This document shows, piece after piece, positions 41,548 through 48,762 of a stretch of DNA of 64,000 bases. The stretch is from assembly GCF_051131135.1 (NCBI RefSeq), contig NZ_CP151274.1:1116001-1180000 (forward strand), written 5' to 3'. Position 1 is the first letter of the stretch. Every line of letters starts with the position of its first letter. Made by a program: the position numbers and the translations under genes. Under the pieces are notes generated by a model. That model was not told where the DNA came from. It was given only the letters and a program-made list of their open reading frames with translations, and ran no database searches. The DNA is from Thermogladius sp023256015. Its GTDB lineage: Archaea > Thermoproteota > Thermoprotei_A > Sulfolobales > Desulfurococcaceae.

Positions 41548-42084
41548 AGCGCCTTTCTCGTACAGCTCTCTATTTAGTATTTTCGTCAACGCCATCAGAG
41601 TGGCCAGCCTCGACAGCTCGGACCTCACTACTACGTGCCTGGTCAGGAGCGAGATGAAGCCGGTCTTCTCCCCTATGTTCTCCGTCTTGTAGAGGTTGTC
41701 GACGATCTCCTCCAGCTCCCTGAACCTCCCCGACAGTATCTCGTCGACGAACCACGTCGGAACCGGGAAGGAGGGGGAGAACCCTAGCGACTCCCCTAGC
41801 TCCCTCGAGATGACGTACGCGGCCTCGACGTCGAAGTAGGTGGAGCCGAACCTGTAGAAACCCGCCTCGACACCCGTGCTGAAGTCGCAGTCCCCGCTCA
41901 TCGCCAGCCTCGCCCGCAGCTCCGCGCCCCTGACGATCACGTCGAGGCCGATCGGCTGTGGCGGCAGGCCGGTCTCCACCTTCACCGTTCTAACGTCGGA
42001 GACGGGGAAGTAGCTCTGGAAGGCGCTCACGACCCCCCGCAGCTTAGACGGGTTCACGCTACCTACGCACAGCCTGATCCCCAG
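41539..42084 (-). CDS. DUF84 inosine/xanthosine triphosphatase, probable CTG start
   Basis: Hydrolyses non-canonical ITP/XTP to keep them out of nucleic acids. The body matches the YjjX/DUF84 family: VETGLPPQPIGLDVIVRGAELRA, TGVEAGFYR, VPTWFVDEI and NIGEKTGFISLLT. The first strand and loop, GIRLCVGSVNPSK, are needed for the fold but lie before the first GTG (42057). Between that GTG and the upstream stop there is no ATG, GTG or TTG; a CTG at 42084 preceded by GGGGTGG is the best start, giving 181 residues. The gene follows iorB on the same strand after 18 bases. Confidence 0.8.
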   Translation of the reverse strand: MGIRLCVGSVNPSKLRGVVSAFQSYFPVSDVRTVKVETGLPPQPIGLDVIVRGAELRARLAMSGDCDFSTGVEAGFYRFGSTYFDVEAAYVISRELGESLGFSPSFPVPTWFVDEILSGRFRELEEIVDNLYKTENIGEKTGFISLLTRHVVVRSELSRLATLMALTKILNRELYEKGALR

Positions 42085-42102
42085 ACGCTACCACCCCGGG
42101 GG

Positions 42103-42714
42103 TCAGGCGCTCTTCGCCCTCTCTGCGTAGAAGGCCTTGCCCAGCTCGTAAGCCTTGACGGAGACCTCCCCCGACCTCCCCGGGAGCACGCTCTTGACAG
42201 CCTCGTACACGACGTCGTCGGCGAAGAGGCGTGCGCGCGCGTTGAAGACCCCCAGCATAACCACGTTAATGGCCCTAGCCGAGCCGGCCCTCACTGCTAG
42301 GTCCCTGGCGGGGACCACTAGGAGCTTCTCGCCCACAACCTCTTTCAGCGACCTTAGGACGCTCTCCCTCGCCCAGGCCGGGCTCGGGCTGAGGCTGGCG
42401 CTGACCGGCGGCTTGTACTCGTCGGCTGCGAAGACAACCCCGGTGTCGCGGAGGTACCTCGTGGCCCGCACAGTCTCGAAGAGCTCCAGGCCGATGATGT
42501 AGTCCGCCTCGCCCGGGCCGAATATCGGTGACTGGACGTCCTCGCCTACTCTCACGAAGCTGAGAACGCTGCCGAACCTCTGCGCCATCCCCAGCGTCTC
42601 CCCAGTCCTCGCGCTGAGCCCCTGCCTCACAGCGGCCACGGCCATTATCCTCGACAGCGTCAGCCCGCCCTGCCCGCCTACCGAGGATATGAGGATGTTG
42701 AACAACCTGCTCAA
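42103..42714 (-). CDS. iorB: Indolepyruvate:ferredoxin oxidoreductase, beta subunit
   Basis: A 203-residue gamma-type domain (NILISSVGGQGGLTLSRIMAVAA), the smaller subunit of indolepyruvate oxidoreductase. With IorA it oxidatively decarboxylates aryl-pyruvates from aromatic amino acids to aryl-acetyl-CoA, reducing ferredoxin. It overlaps iorA by four bases. Confidence 0.94.
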   Translation of the reverse strand: MSRLFNILISSVGGQGGLTLSRIMAVAAVRQGLSARTGETLGMAQRFGSVLSFVRVGEDVQSPIFGPGEADYIIGLELFETVRATRYLRDTGVVFAADEYKPPVSASLSPSPAWARESVLRSLKEVVGEKLLVVPARDLAVRAGSARAINVVMLGVFNARARLFADDVVYEAVKSVLPGRSGEVSVKAYELGKAFYAERAKSA

Positions 42715-44528
42715 GCCCCGCCCACCTCGACTATAGCCTTGTACGGGCAGAACCTAGCGCACAGACCGCAGCCTGTGCAGTCGTCCTCCACGATCTTCGC
42801 CTTCCCGTCCTCGATGTAGAGTGCTGGGCAGCCAGTCACGTTGACGCACGCCCTGCAACCCGTGCACTTGTCCTCTATAACCCTGTACTTCTTGACGGTC
42901 TTGAGCTGCCTGACCTCCATTAGTCGGCACGGGTGTTGGGCTATCAAGACCTTGACGCCCGGCCTCTTGATCATGGACGCCACCGCCTCGGCCATCTTGT
43001 TCAAGTCGTAGGGGTCTACCACCGCCACCTCGTCCACCCCGATAGACTTGACGAGCTCGACTATGTCCACTCTCTTGGCCTGTCTACCCGACTCTGTGAC
43101 CTCCCAGGCGGGCGTAGACTGGTGCCCCGTCATGGCTACAACCCTGTTGTCCAGGATTAGCACCAGTACGTCGACGCGCTTGTGGACGGCCTCTATTAGA
43201 GATGGTATACCAGCGTGGAAGAAGGTCGAGTCCCCGATAGTGGCCACCACGGGCTTGTCGTAGCCGGCTACCTTGAGCCCGACGGCCATCGATATGCTCG
43301 CCCCCATGCTGTGCTCGGTCCAGATCGCCTCGATAGGCCTGTTCACGCTGAGCGCGTAGCATCCGATGTCGCCGAAGACCGGGACCTCGCTGAGCTTGTA
43401 CCCGGCCCTGGCTATACCTAGCTTCAGCGCTATATAGCTGAAGGCGTGCGGGCAGCCCGGGCAGAGAGGGGGAGGCCTCTCGGGCACTCTCACGTCCGGG
43501 GCCTGCGCGGAGCCCTGCCCCTGCGGTATCCCGAGCCACCTGTACAAGGCCCCCCTCACGAGGGGCGGGTTAAGCTCGCCCTCCAGCGGGAGGAGGCCTT
43601 CCTCCTTCCCCACCACCTCGGCGTCGAGCCTCTCCTCGTACGCGAGCTTCTTGACCTCGGCCTCGAGGTAGGGGTCCAGCTCCTCGACAACGATCACCCT
43701 CCGGCAGTTGGACAGGTTCTCCGCGAGGAACTTCCTGGGGACCGGGTACAGCTGGTCCACCCTCAGGACCTTGACTCGCGCCTCCCCCAGCCCTCTGAGG
43801 GTCTCGTACACGTAGTTGTAGGCGACGCCCTCTGTGACCACGCAGTACTCGCCCGAGCCCTCCACTCTGTTGAAGCCGAGCCTGGACGCTACCCCTTCGA
43901 CCCTCCTCAAAACACCGTTCAACCAGGCGTGCCTCTCCAGGTTCCACTTCATCCCGGCCCTCACGAACCTCGGGGGGTCCTTCTTGAAGGACGGTCTCAC
44001 GCCGTGCTCCTCGACCTCGCCTAGGACTACGTCGCCCACCGCGTGGTTGAGCCTGGTCGTCGTCCTGAAGATGACCGGTAGCTTCAGCTCCTCGCTGACC
44101 CTGAACAGCCTCTTCACGGTGTCCTTGGCCTCCTGCGGGGTAGACGCGGTGAACATGGGGAGTTTCGAGAGCTTAGCGTACCACCTACTGTCCTGCTCCG
44201 TCTGCGTGGTGTGAGGGCCTGGGTCGTCCGCAACCAGTATCACAAGCCCGCCCTCGACGCCCGAGTAGGCCGCCGAGAGCACGGGGTCGCTGGCTACGTT
44301 CAGGCCCGGGGCCTTCATCGTGGCCAGCGCCCTTACGCCGCCTACAGCGGCTCCGTAGGCTATCTCGAAGGCGACCCTCTCGTTGACAGCCCACTCCACG
44401 TAGACTGGGAGACCCCTCCCCTCCTCGTGGAAAGTCATGATGACCTCGCTGGAGGGCGTCCCGGGGTAGCCCGTGACCACCCGGACGCCGGCCTCCCACG
44501 CCCCCCTCGCAATAGCCTCGTTACCCAT
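42711..44528 (-). CDS. iorA: Indolepyruvate:ferredoxin oxidoreductase, alpha subunit
   Basis: A 605-residue subunit. An N-terminal pyrimidine-binding domain (GYPGTPSSEVIMTF), the PP-binding domain (CPGCPHAFSYIAL, GDIGCYAL and GDSTFFHAG for TPP/Mg) and a C-terminal two-cluster ferredoxin domain (CTGCRACVNVTGCPALY ... CTGCGLCARFCPYKA). The first cluster motif has a changed spacing (VTGCP), as in many archaeal IorA. ATG at 44528; a TATA-like TCTTAAATC on the minus strand near 44600 precedes it. Confidence 0.95.
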   Translation of the reverse strand: MGNEAIARGAWEAGVRVVTGYPGTPSSEVIMTFHEEGRGLPVYVEWAVNERVAFEIAYGAAVGGVRALATMKAPGLNVASDPVLSAAYSGVEGGLVILVADDPGPHTTQTEQDSRWYAKLSKLPMFTASTPQEAKDTVKRLFRVSEELKLPVIFRTTTRLNHAVGDVVLGEVEEHGVRPSFKKDPPRFVRAGMKWNLERHAWLNGVLRRVEGVASRLGFNRVEGSGEYCVVTEGVAYNYVYETLRGLGEARVKVLRVDQLYPVPRKFLAENLSNCRRVIVVEELDPYLEAEVKKLAYEERLDAEVVGKEEGLLPLEGELNPPLVRGALYRWLGIPQGQGSAQAPDVRVPERPPPLCPGCPHAFSYIALKLGIARAGYKLSEVPVFGDIGCYALSVNRPIEAIWTEHSMGASISMAVGLKVAGYDKPVVATIGDSTFFHAGIPSLIEAVHKRVDVLVLILDNRVVAMTGHQSTPAWEVTESGRQAKRVDIVELVKSIGVDEVAVVDPYDLNKMAEAVASMIKRPGVKVLIAQHPCRLMEVRQLKTVKKYRVIEDKCTGCRACVNVTGCPALYIEDGKAKIVEDDCTGCGLCARFCPYKAIVEVGGA

Positions 44529-44636
44529 CAGCGCGAGACGGGTGCCTGGGGGTAGGTAGAACAGGCTCCCGTGTAAAGGAGACCACCCTATAGTCTAGGA
44601 TTTAAGAGCGGAGTAAAATAACTTCTGTAGACGCGG

Positions 44637-44687
44637 ATGATGACCTTTCGGTCGCCTTGACCAGATGAAAGGAATTCCTCCCTCTGA
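44637..44687 (+). ncRNA. C/D box sRNA
   Basis: Box C ATGATGA (44637-44643), guide 1 (44644-44656), D' TTGA (44657-44660), spacer CC, C' AGATGAA (44663-44669), guide 2 (44670-44683), box D CTGA (44684-44687). Spacing is that of archaeal double-guide sRNAs. Guide 1 CCTTTCGGTCGCC complements GGCGACCGAAAGG, which resembles the conserved GGCGA-CGAA region near the 5' end of 23S rRNA; the target of guide 2 (AGGAATTCCTCCCT) is not known to me. A/T-rich elements at 44601-44621 could be its TATA box. It lies between the divergent starts of iorA and the end of the radical SAM gene, so no gene conflicts. Confidence 0.78.
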
Positions 44688-44709
44688 AGACCCTACGCGA
44701 AATCCGCTC

Positions 44710-45736
44710 TCACGGCACGTACCTGCCCCTTATCGGTACTGCCAGCCCGCACCTCGGGCACTTGTACTTCCCCTCCTCTCGAACAGCGTTGAAGTGTGTT
44801 ACCCTGTAACCGGACCTCTTGACCAGCACTTTCCCGCACCTCGGGCAGCGGGTCGTCTCGAGCTCCGGGTCTCCGACGTTCCCCACGTAGACGTAGTTCA
44901 GCCCGCTCCTCCTAGCGTACTCCCTTATCTCAACGAGCTTACTGAGCGGTGTGGGGGGCTCCCTCCACCTGTGGGCCGGGTAGTACCTGTTGACGTGGAG
45001 GGGGACGTCGGGGCCGAGGAGGTCGAGGTGCCTGTCCACTATCCACTTGTAGCACTCCTCGCTGTCGTTCGTGTTTGTCACGACGAGGTAGACCATCTCG
45101 ACGTGCGCGCCTAGGTCTAGTGCTGCCCTCGCGTTCCTGAAAACCACCTCGTGGTGTACCCCCTTGAGCGCCCTCGTCATACCCGGGCAGCCCTTGATGT
45201 CGGCCGAGAACCCGTCGACGCCGGCCTCTACCAGCTTCCTGACCGCGCTCTCTGTGTAGTACATGTTGGTGACCACCATTGAGTAGAGCCCCCTCTCTCT
45301 AGCGAGTAGAGTAGCGTCGACGACGTAGTCGAACTGTGTAGCGGGCTCGTTGAAGCTCGCCGACAACCCGTCTGCCCCGCTGACGAGAGCGAGCTCCACC
45401 AGCTGCTCAGGCGGAGTGACCTCGCCGTGCTCCGGTGGTCTGGCGTAGCTCAAGTGGTCGTTCTGGCACCAGGGGCAGTAGAAGTTGCAGCCGTAGTTGC
45501 TGTAGGTCAGTGCCAGGGAGTTAGGCCAGTAATGGAACAGGGGCTTGATCTCGATCGGCCTGACCTCGACTGCGCTCAGCTTCCCGTATCCCGTCGCATA
45601 GAGGACGCCGCCCACGTTAGTGTAGTTCCAGCAGGCCCCACGCCCACCGGGAGGTATAGTACACCTCCTTTCGCAGACGAGGCACCTAGCGTAGCCGTCT
45701 CGCAGGGGCTCCTGAAGCCTCGCCCGCGGGGGCCAT
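44710..45736 (-). CDS. AmmeMemoRadiSam-type radical SAM enzyme, N-terminus frameshifted
   Basis: Radical SAM protein of the family beside AMMECR1/Memo, related to pyruvate formate-lyase activase. SAM triad: GCNFYCPWCQND. The C-terminus is a zinc ribbon (CPRCGKVL ... CPRCGLAVP). The family's N-terminal Cys motif, CLVCERRC then GRGAC, is encoded upstream of the first usable GTG (45615), in a frame with no ATG, GTG or TTG before its stop. Removing one base from the C5 run (plus-strand G5, 45728-45732) joins it to ATG 45736 and gives MAPRARLQEPLRDGYARC, a typical start. So either a one-base error or mutation, or an unusual start (CTG 45705). Partners AMMECR1 and Memo are not nearby. Confidence 0.8.
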
Positions 45737-45794
45737 GGACGGTCTAAACCGCCTACCCTTGTATCGACGCTAGACCACCCGGCTTACCATCACT

Positions 45795-45803
45795 CTTATA
45801 TTA
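45795..45803. promoter_or_regulatory. Shared TATA region between radical SAM gene and P-type ATPase
   Basis: CTTATATTA on the plus strand (TAATATAAG on the minus) is placed to serve the minus-strand gene starting at 45736. A second element, TATTAA (45816-45821), is closer to the P-type ATPase start at 45840. Confidence 0.4.
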
Positions 45804-45839
45804 CCCGGTCACTGGTATTAACTCGTTCTGGGTACCATA

Positions 45840-48509
45840 TTGGGGCAGACAAGCGTCGAGATCGCTCCGTGGCACTCGCTGAGCGTGGAAGAGGTTCTTG
45901 AGAAGCTGGGGTCGAGCATCCGGGGTCTAAGCGAGGAGGAGGCGGAGAGGAGGCTCCAGGCCTACGGCCCGAACATCCTCGAGGCCAAGCGGAAGCACCC
46001 GGCCCTGATCTTCGCGAGGCAGTTCACGAACGCCCTGATACTGATCCTCGTGGCCGCCAGCGTGATCTCGGGGTTTTTAGGGGAGCTCTTAGACGCCGCC
46101 CTCATCCTCGCCGTGGTCTTCGTCATGGGCGTTATGGGCTTTGTCCAGGAGTACAGGGCCGAGAGAGCGCTGCAAGAGTTGCGGAAGCTCGCGTCGCCGA
46201 CAGCCAAGGTTGTCAGGGGCGGCGTTACCAAGGTCGTGGAGACCTCCAGGCTGGTGCCGGGAGACATAGTGTTGGTAGAGGAGGGGGACAGGGTACCAGC
46301 CGACCTCAGGCTTGTATTGAGCGACAACCTCGAGGTAGACGAGTCCTCTCTCACGGGCGAGTCCACCCCAGTCCAGAAGGACCACGAGCAAGTACTCCCG
46401 CCTGAGACCCCCCTCGGCGACAGGGTGAACATGGCGTTCATGGGAACCACTGTGGTTCGGGGGAGGGGCAGGGGCGTCGTGGTGGCAACAGGGCCGAGGA
46501 CAGTGCTGGGGGGGATAACGAGGGCCGTCGAGGAGGCGGAGGAGCAGCCAACGCCCCTAGAGGTGGAGCTGGAGGACCTGGGTAGGAAAGTGGGCTTTGT
46601 AATACTCGGGATATCCGGCGTCGTCTTCGCGACTACACTCCTCGTCGAGAAGACCAGCGTACTGACAGCCCTCCTCGTAGCCATAGCGCTGGCCGTCGCA
46701 GCAGTCCCGGAGGGGCTCCCCGCCATTGCGACGGGCCTGCTCGCGATAGGGGCTAGGAAGATGGCGGAGAAGAAGGCCCTCGTGAGGAGGCTGGCCGCCG
46801 TCGAGGCGCTGGGCTCGGTCAACGTGATCTGCACGGACAAGACGGGTACTGTGACTCGGGGTGAGATGATGGTCAAGTACCTCTGGACGACAGGCGGCGA
46901 GTTCGAGTTCACGGGCGAGGGCTTCAGAGTCGAGGGCGAGGCGAGGCCTATTACGCGAGACGCCGACGATCGCCTGCTCGAGAAAGTGGGCGAGCTGGCC
47001 CTAGCACACACTGCTTACACGATAGACGTCGCGGGCCTCGAGAGCCTGGCGACTAGGAAGTCGCCGACCGAGCTGGCCGTCTTCGTGATGGGTGTAAAGG
47101 TCGTCGGCCCAGGTAGGGTCGGCGAGGTCAAGGAGAAGTACAGGCTCGTCTCGGAGAACCCGTTCGACCGGTTCAGGAAGATGAGGAGCACGGTACACGA
47201 GCACAACGCCGGCCTCGTCTCCGTGGTCACCGGCGCCCCCGAGGTGGTACTAAAGAACTCCGCGGGCATCTTGCGGCCCGCGGGCGAAGAGGCGATTACG
47301 CCACTAGACGTGGAGACGGTCATGAAGAGGATCGAGTACTACTCTTCACAGGGGTTCAGGGTGCTCGGCATCGCGTACAAGAGGCTGTCAGGCGAGGGGG
47401 ACGACCCCGAGAACGGCCTCGTCTTCGCCGGCTTGATGGCCATCATAGACCCTCCACGCGAGGGTGTGAGGGAGGCGGTCGAGGAGGCCAAGAGGATGGG
47501 TGTGAGGACGGTCATGGTCACGGGGGACCACAAGCTCACAGCCATGGCCGTTGCGAGGATGATCGGCCTCGAGGTCGGCGAGGACAGCGTCCTGGAGGGC
47601 TGGCAGCTCGACAAGATGAGCGACGAGGAGCTCGAGAGGGTAGTTGACAAGGTCGTCGTATACGCGAGGGTAACGCCCGAGCACAAGCTGAGGATCGTAA
47701 GGGCGCTGAAGAAGAGGGGGTACAGGGTCGCCATGACGGGGGACGGCGTGAACGACGCCCCGGCGCTCAAGGAGGCCGACGTCGGGGTCGCGATGGGGGT
47801 CAGGGGGACGGACGTCGCTAAGGAGGTCTCCCAGCTGGTACTACTAGACGACAACTACGCTACGATCGTGGAGGCGGTAAAGATGGGGAGGTTGATATAC
47901 GATAACCTGAAGAAGCCGATCTCCTACCTCCTATCCTGCAACCTCGGCGAGGTCGGCTCCGTCTTCGGCGCGGAGCTCCTAGGCCTGCCCTACATCCTCG
48001 AACCGGTCCACCTCCTCTGGATCAACGTGACGACAGACGCCTTCCCAGCCCTCGCACTGGGCCTAGAGCCCCCCGAGCCGGGCCTCTACACGAGGCCGCC
48101 CAGGCCGAGAGGGGCGAGGCTGGTAACAGGGAAGAAGCTGCTCTACTACACCCTCACCGGTTTAGTCATAGCGGCCTTCACGATAGGGCTGTTCGCACAG
48201 TCCCTATCCAAGGGGCTCGAGTACGCCAGGACGGTCGCCTTCACTACGATAGCCCTCTCAGAGTTCGGTAGAGCAGTGGCCTCGCGTAGCGAGCGGCACT
48301 CGCTCTTCAGGCTGGCCTGGAACAAGTGGCTGCCACCGGCGCTCCTGGCCTCGTTGGGGCTCCAGTTGATCGTCTTGTACACCCCGCTCAACAGCCTATT
48401 CCACGTAGTGCCGTTAGGGCCGGTCGAACTAGCGGTCATAGCCTTCTTACCGTCGGCAGCGATAATACTGATAGACGAGGTTAGGAAGAAAGTGTGGGTC
48501 TACGACTGA
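45840..48509 (+). CDS. P-type cation-transporting ATPase (P2A, Ca2+-type)
   Basis: An 889-residue pump. Cation_ATPase N-domain, actuator motif TGES (173-176), M4 motif PEGLP (290-294), phosphorylation site Asp333 in CTDKTGTVTR, KMRS region in the N domain, and the hinge MTGDGVNDAPALKEADVGVAMG. The PEGLP form and overall length match P2A calcium (or related Mn/Na) pumps with ten transmembrane helices. TTG start at 45840. It stands alone; the ion is not certain. Confidence 0.95.
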   Translation: MGQTSVEIAPWHSLSVEEVLEKLGSSIRGLSEEEAERRLQAYGPNILEAKRKHPALIFARQFTNALILILVAASVISGFLGELLDAALILAVVFVMGVMGFVQEYRAERALQELRKLASPTAKVVRGGVTKVVETSRLVPGDIVLVEEGDRVPADLRLVLSDNLEVDESSLTGESTPVQKDHEQVLPPETPLGDRVNMAFMGTTVVRGRGRGVVVATGPRTVLGGITRAVEEAEEQPTPLEVELEDLGRKVGFVILGISGVVFATTLLVEKTSVLTALLVAIALAVAAVPEGLPAIATGLLAIGARKMAEKKALVRRLAAVEALGSVNVICTDKTGTVTRGEMMVKYLWTTGGEFEFTGEGFRVEGEARPITRDADDRLLEKVGELALAHTAYTIDVAGLESLATRKSPTELAVFVMGVKVVGPGRVGEVKEKYRLVSENPFDRFRKMRSTVHEHNAGLVSVVTGAPEVVLKNSAGILRPAGEEAITPLDVETVMKRIEYYSSQGFRVLGIAYKRLSGEGDDPENGLVFAGLMAIIDPPREGVREAVEEAKRMGVRTVMVTGDHKLTAMAVARMIGLEVGEDSVLEGWQLDKMSDEELERVVDKVVVYARVTPEHKLRIVRALKKRGYRVAMTGDGVNDAPALKEADVGVAMGVRGTDVAKEVSQLVLLDDNYATIVEAVKMGRLIYDNLKKPISYLLSCNLGEVGSVFGAELLGLPYILEPVHLLWINVTTDAFPALALGLEPPEPGLYTRPPRPRGARLVTGKKLLYYTLTGLVIAAFTIGLFAQSLSKGLEYARTVAFTTIALSEFGRAVASRSERHSLFRLAWNKWLPPALLASLGLQLIVLYTPLNSLFHVVPLGPVELAVIAFLPSAAIILIDEVRKKVWVYD

Positions 48510-48531
48510 ACGCCTCCGTCCATGTCGGGGG

Positions 48532-48539
48532 AATATAAG
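48532..48539 (+). promoter_or_regulatory. TATA box of the C/D sRNA
   Basis: AATATAAG lies about 26 bases ahead of 48562, three bases before box C of the sRNA. This is the exact spacing expected for an independent sRNA promoter. Confidence 0.65.
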
Positions 48540-48564
48540 CCGTTTTAGCGGGATAGTTAGAGTA

Positions 48565-48612
48565 GTGATGAAATGCACCTCCACGGACTGGTGAAGTGAA
48601 GAAAAGGGCTGA
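48565..48612 (+). ncRNA. C/D box sRNA with guide to 16S rRNA
   Basis: Box C GTGATGA (48565-48571), guide 1 AATGCACCTCCA (48572-48583), D' CGGA (48584-48587), spacer CTG, C' GTGAAGT (48591-48597), guide 2 GAAGAAAAGGG (48598-48608), box D CTGA (48609-48612). ATGCACCTCC is the complement of GGAGGTGCAT, the archaeal 16S stretch around E. coli 1047-1056. By the N+5 rule it points to the G after GGA. The target of guide 2 is unknown. A TATA box at the right distance supports independent transcription. D' is one base off consensus. Confidence 0.82.
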
Positions 48613-48623
48613 GCCCGGCCGGC

Positions 48624-48670
48624 CAAGCCACCAGCAACTCCACTCTGTGGCTTGTCACCTAGCTTAGGTG
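48624..48670. other. Two tandem perfect hairpins
   Basis: CAAGCCAC (48624-48631) pairs with GTGGCTTG (48647-48654), loop 15; one base later CACCTA (48656-48661) pairs with TAGGTG (48665-48670), loop GCT. They sit in a 150-base gap between the sRNA and the phosphodiesterase promoter. They could end the sRNA transcript or belong to another RNA. Confidence 0.5.
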
Positions 48671-48718
48671 CTGCGTGCTCGTCGTCGCTGGTTTCTTGAA
48701 CGCCCCGTCCTCCGCAGA

Positions 48719-48727
48719 CTTATATCC
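48719..48727 (+). promoter_or_regulatory. TATA box of the phosphodiesterase gene
   Basis: CTTATATCC predicts transcription from about 48749, leaving a 14-base leader before the ATG at 48763. Confidence 0.6.
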
Positions 48728-48762
48728 TCGCGCCGACAAATCCATTCTAATGAGGGCGTTGT

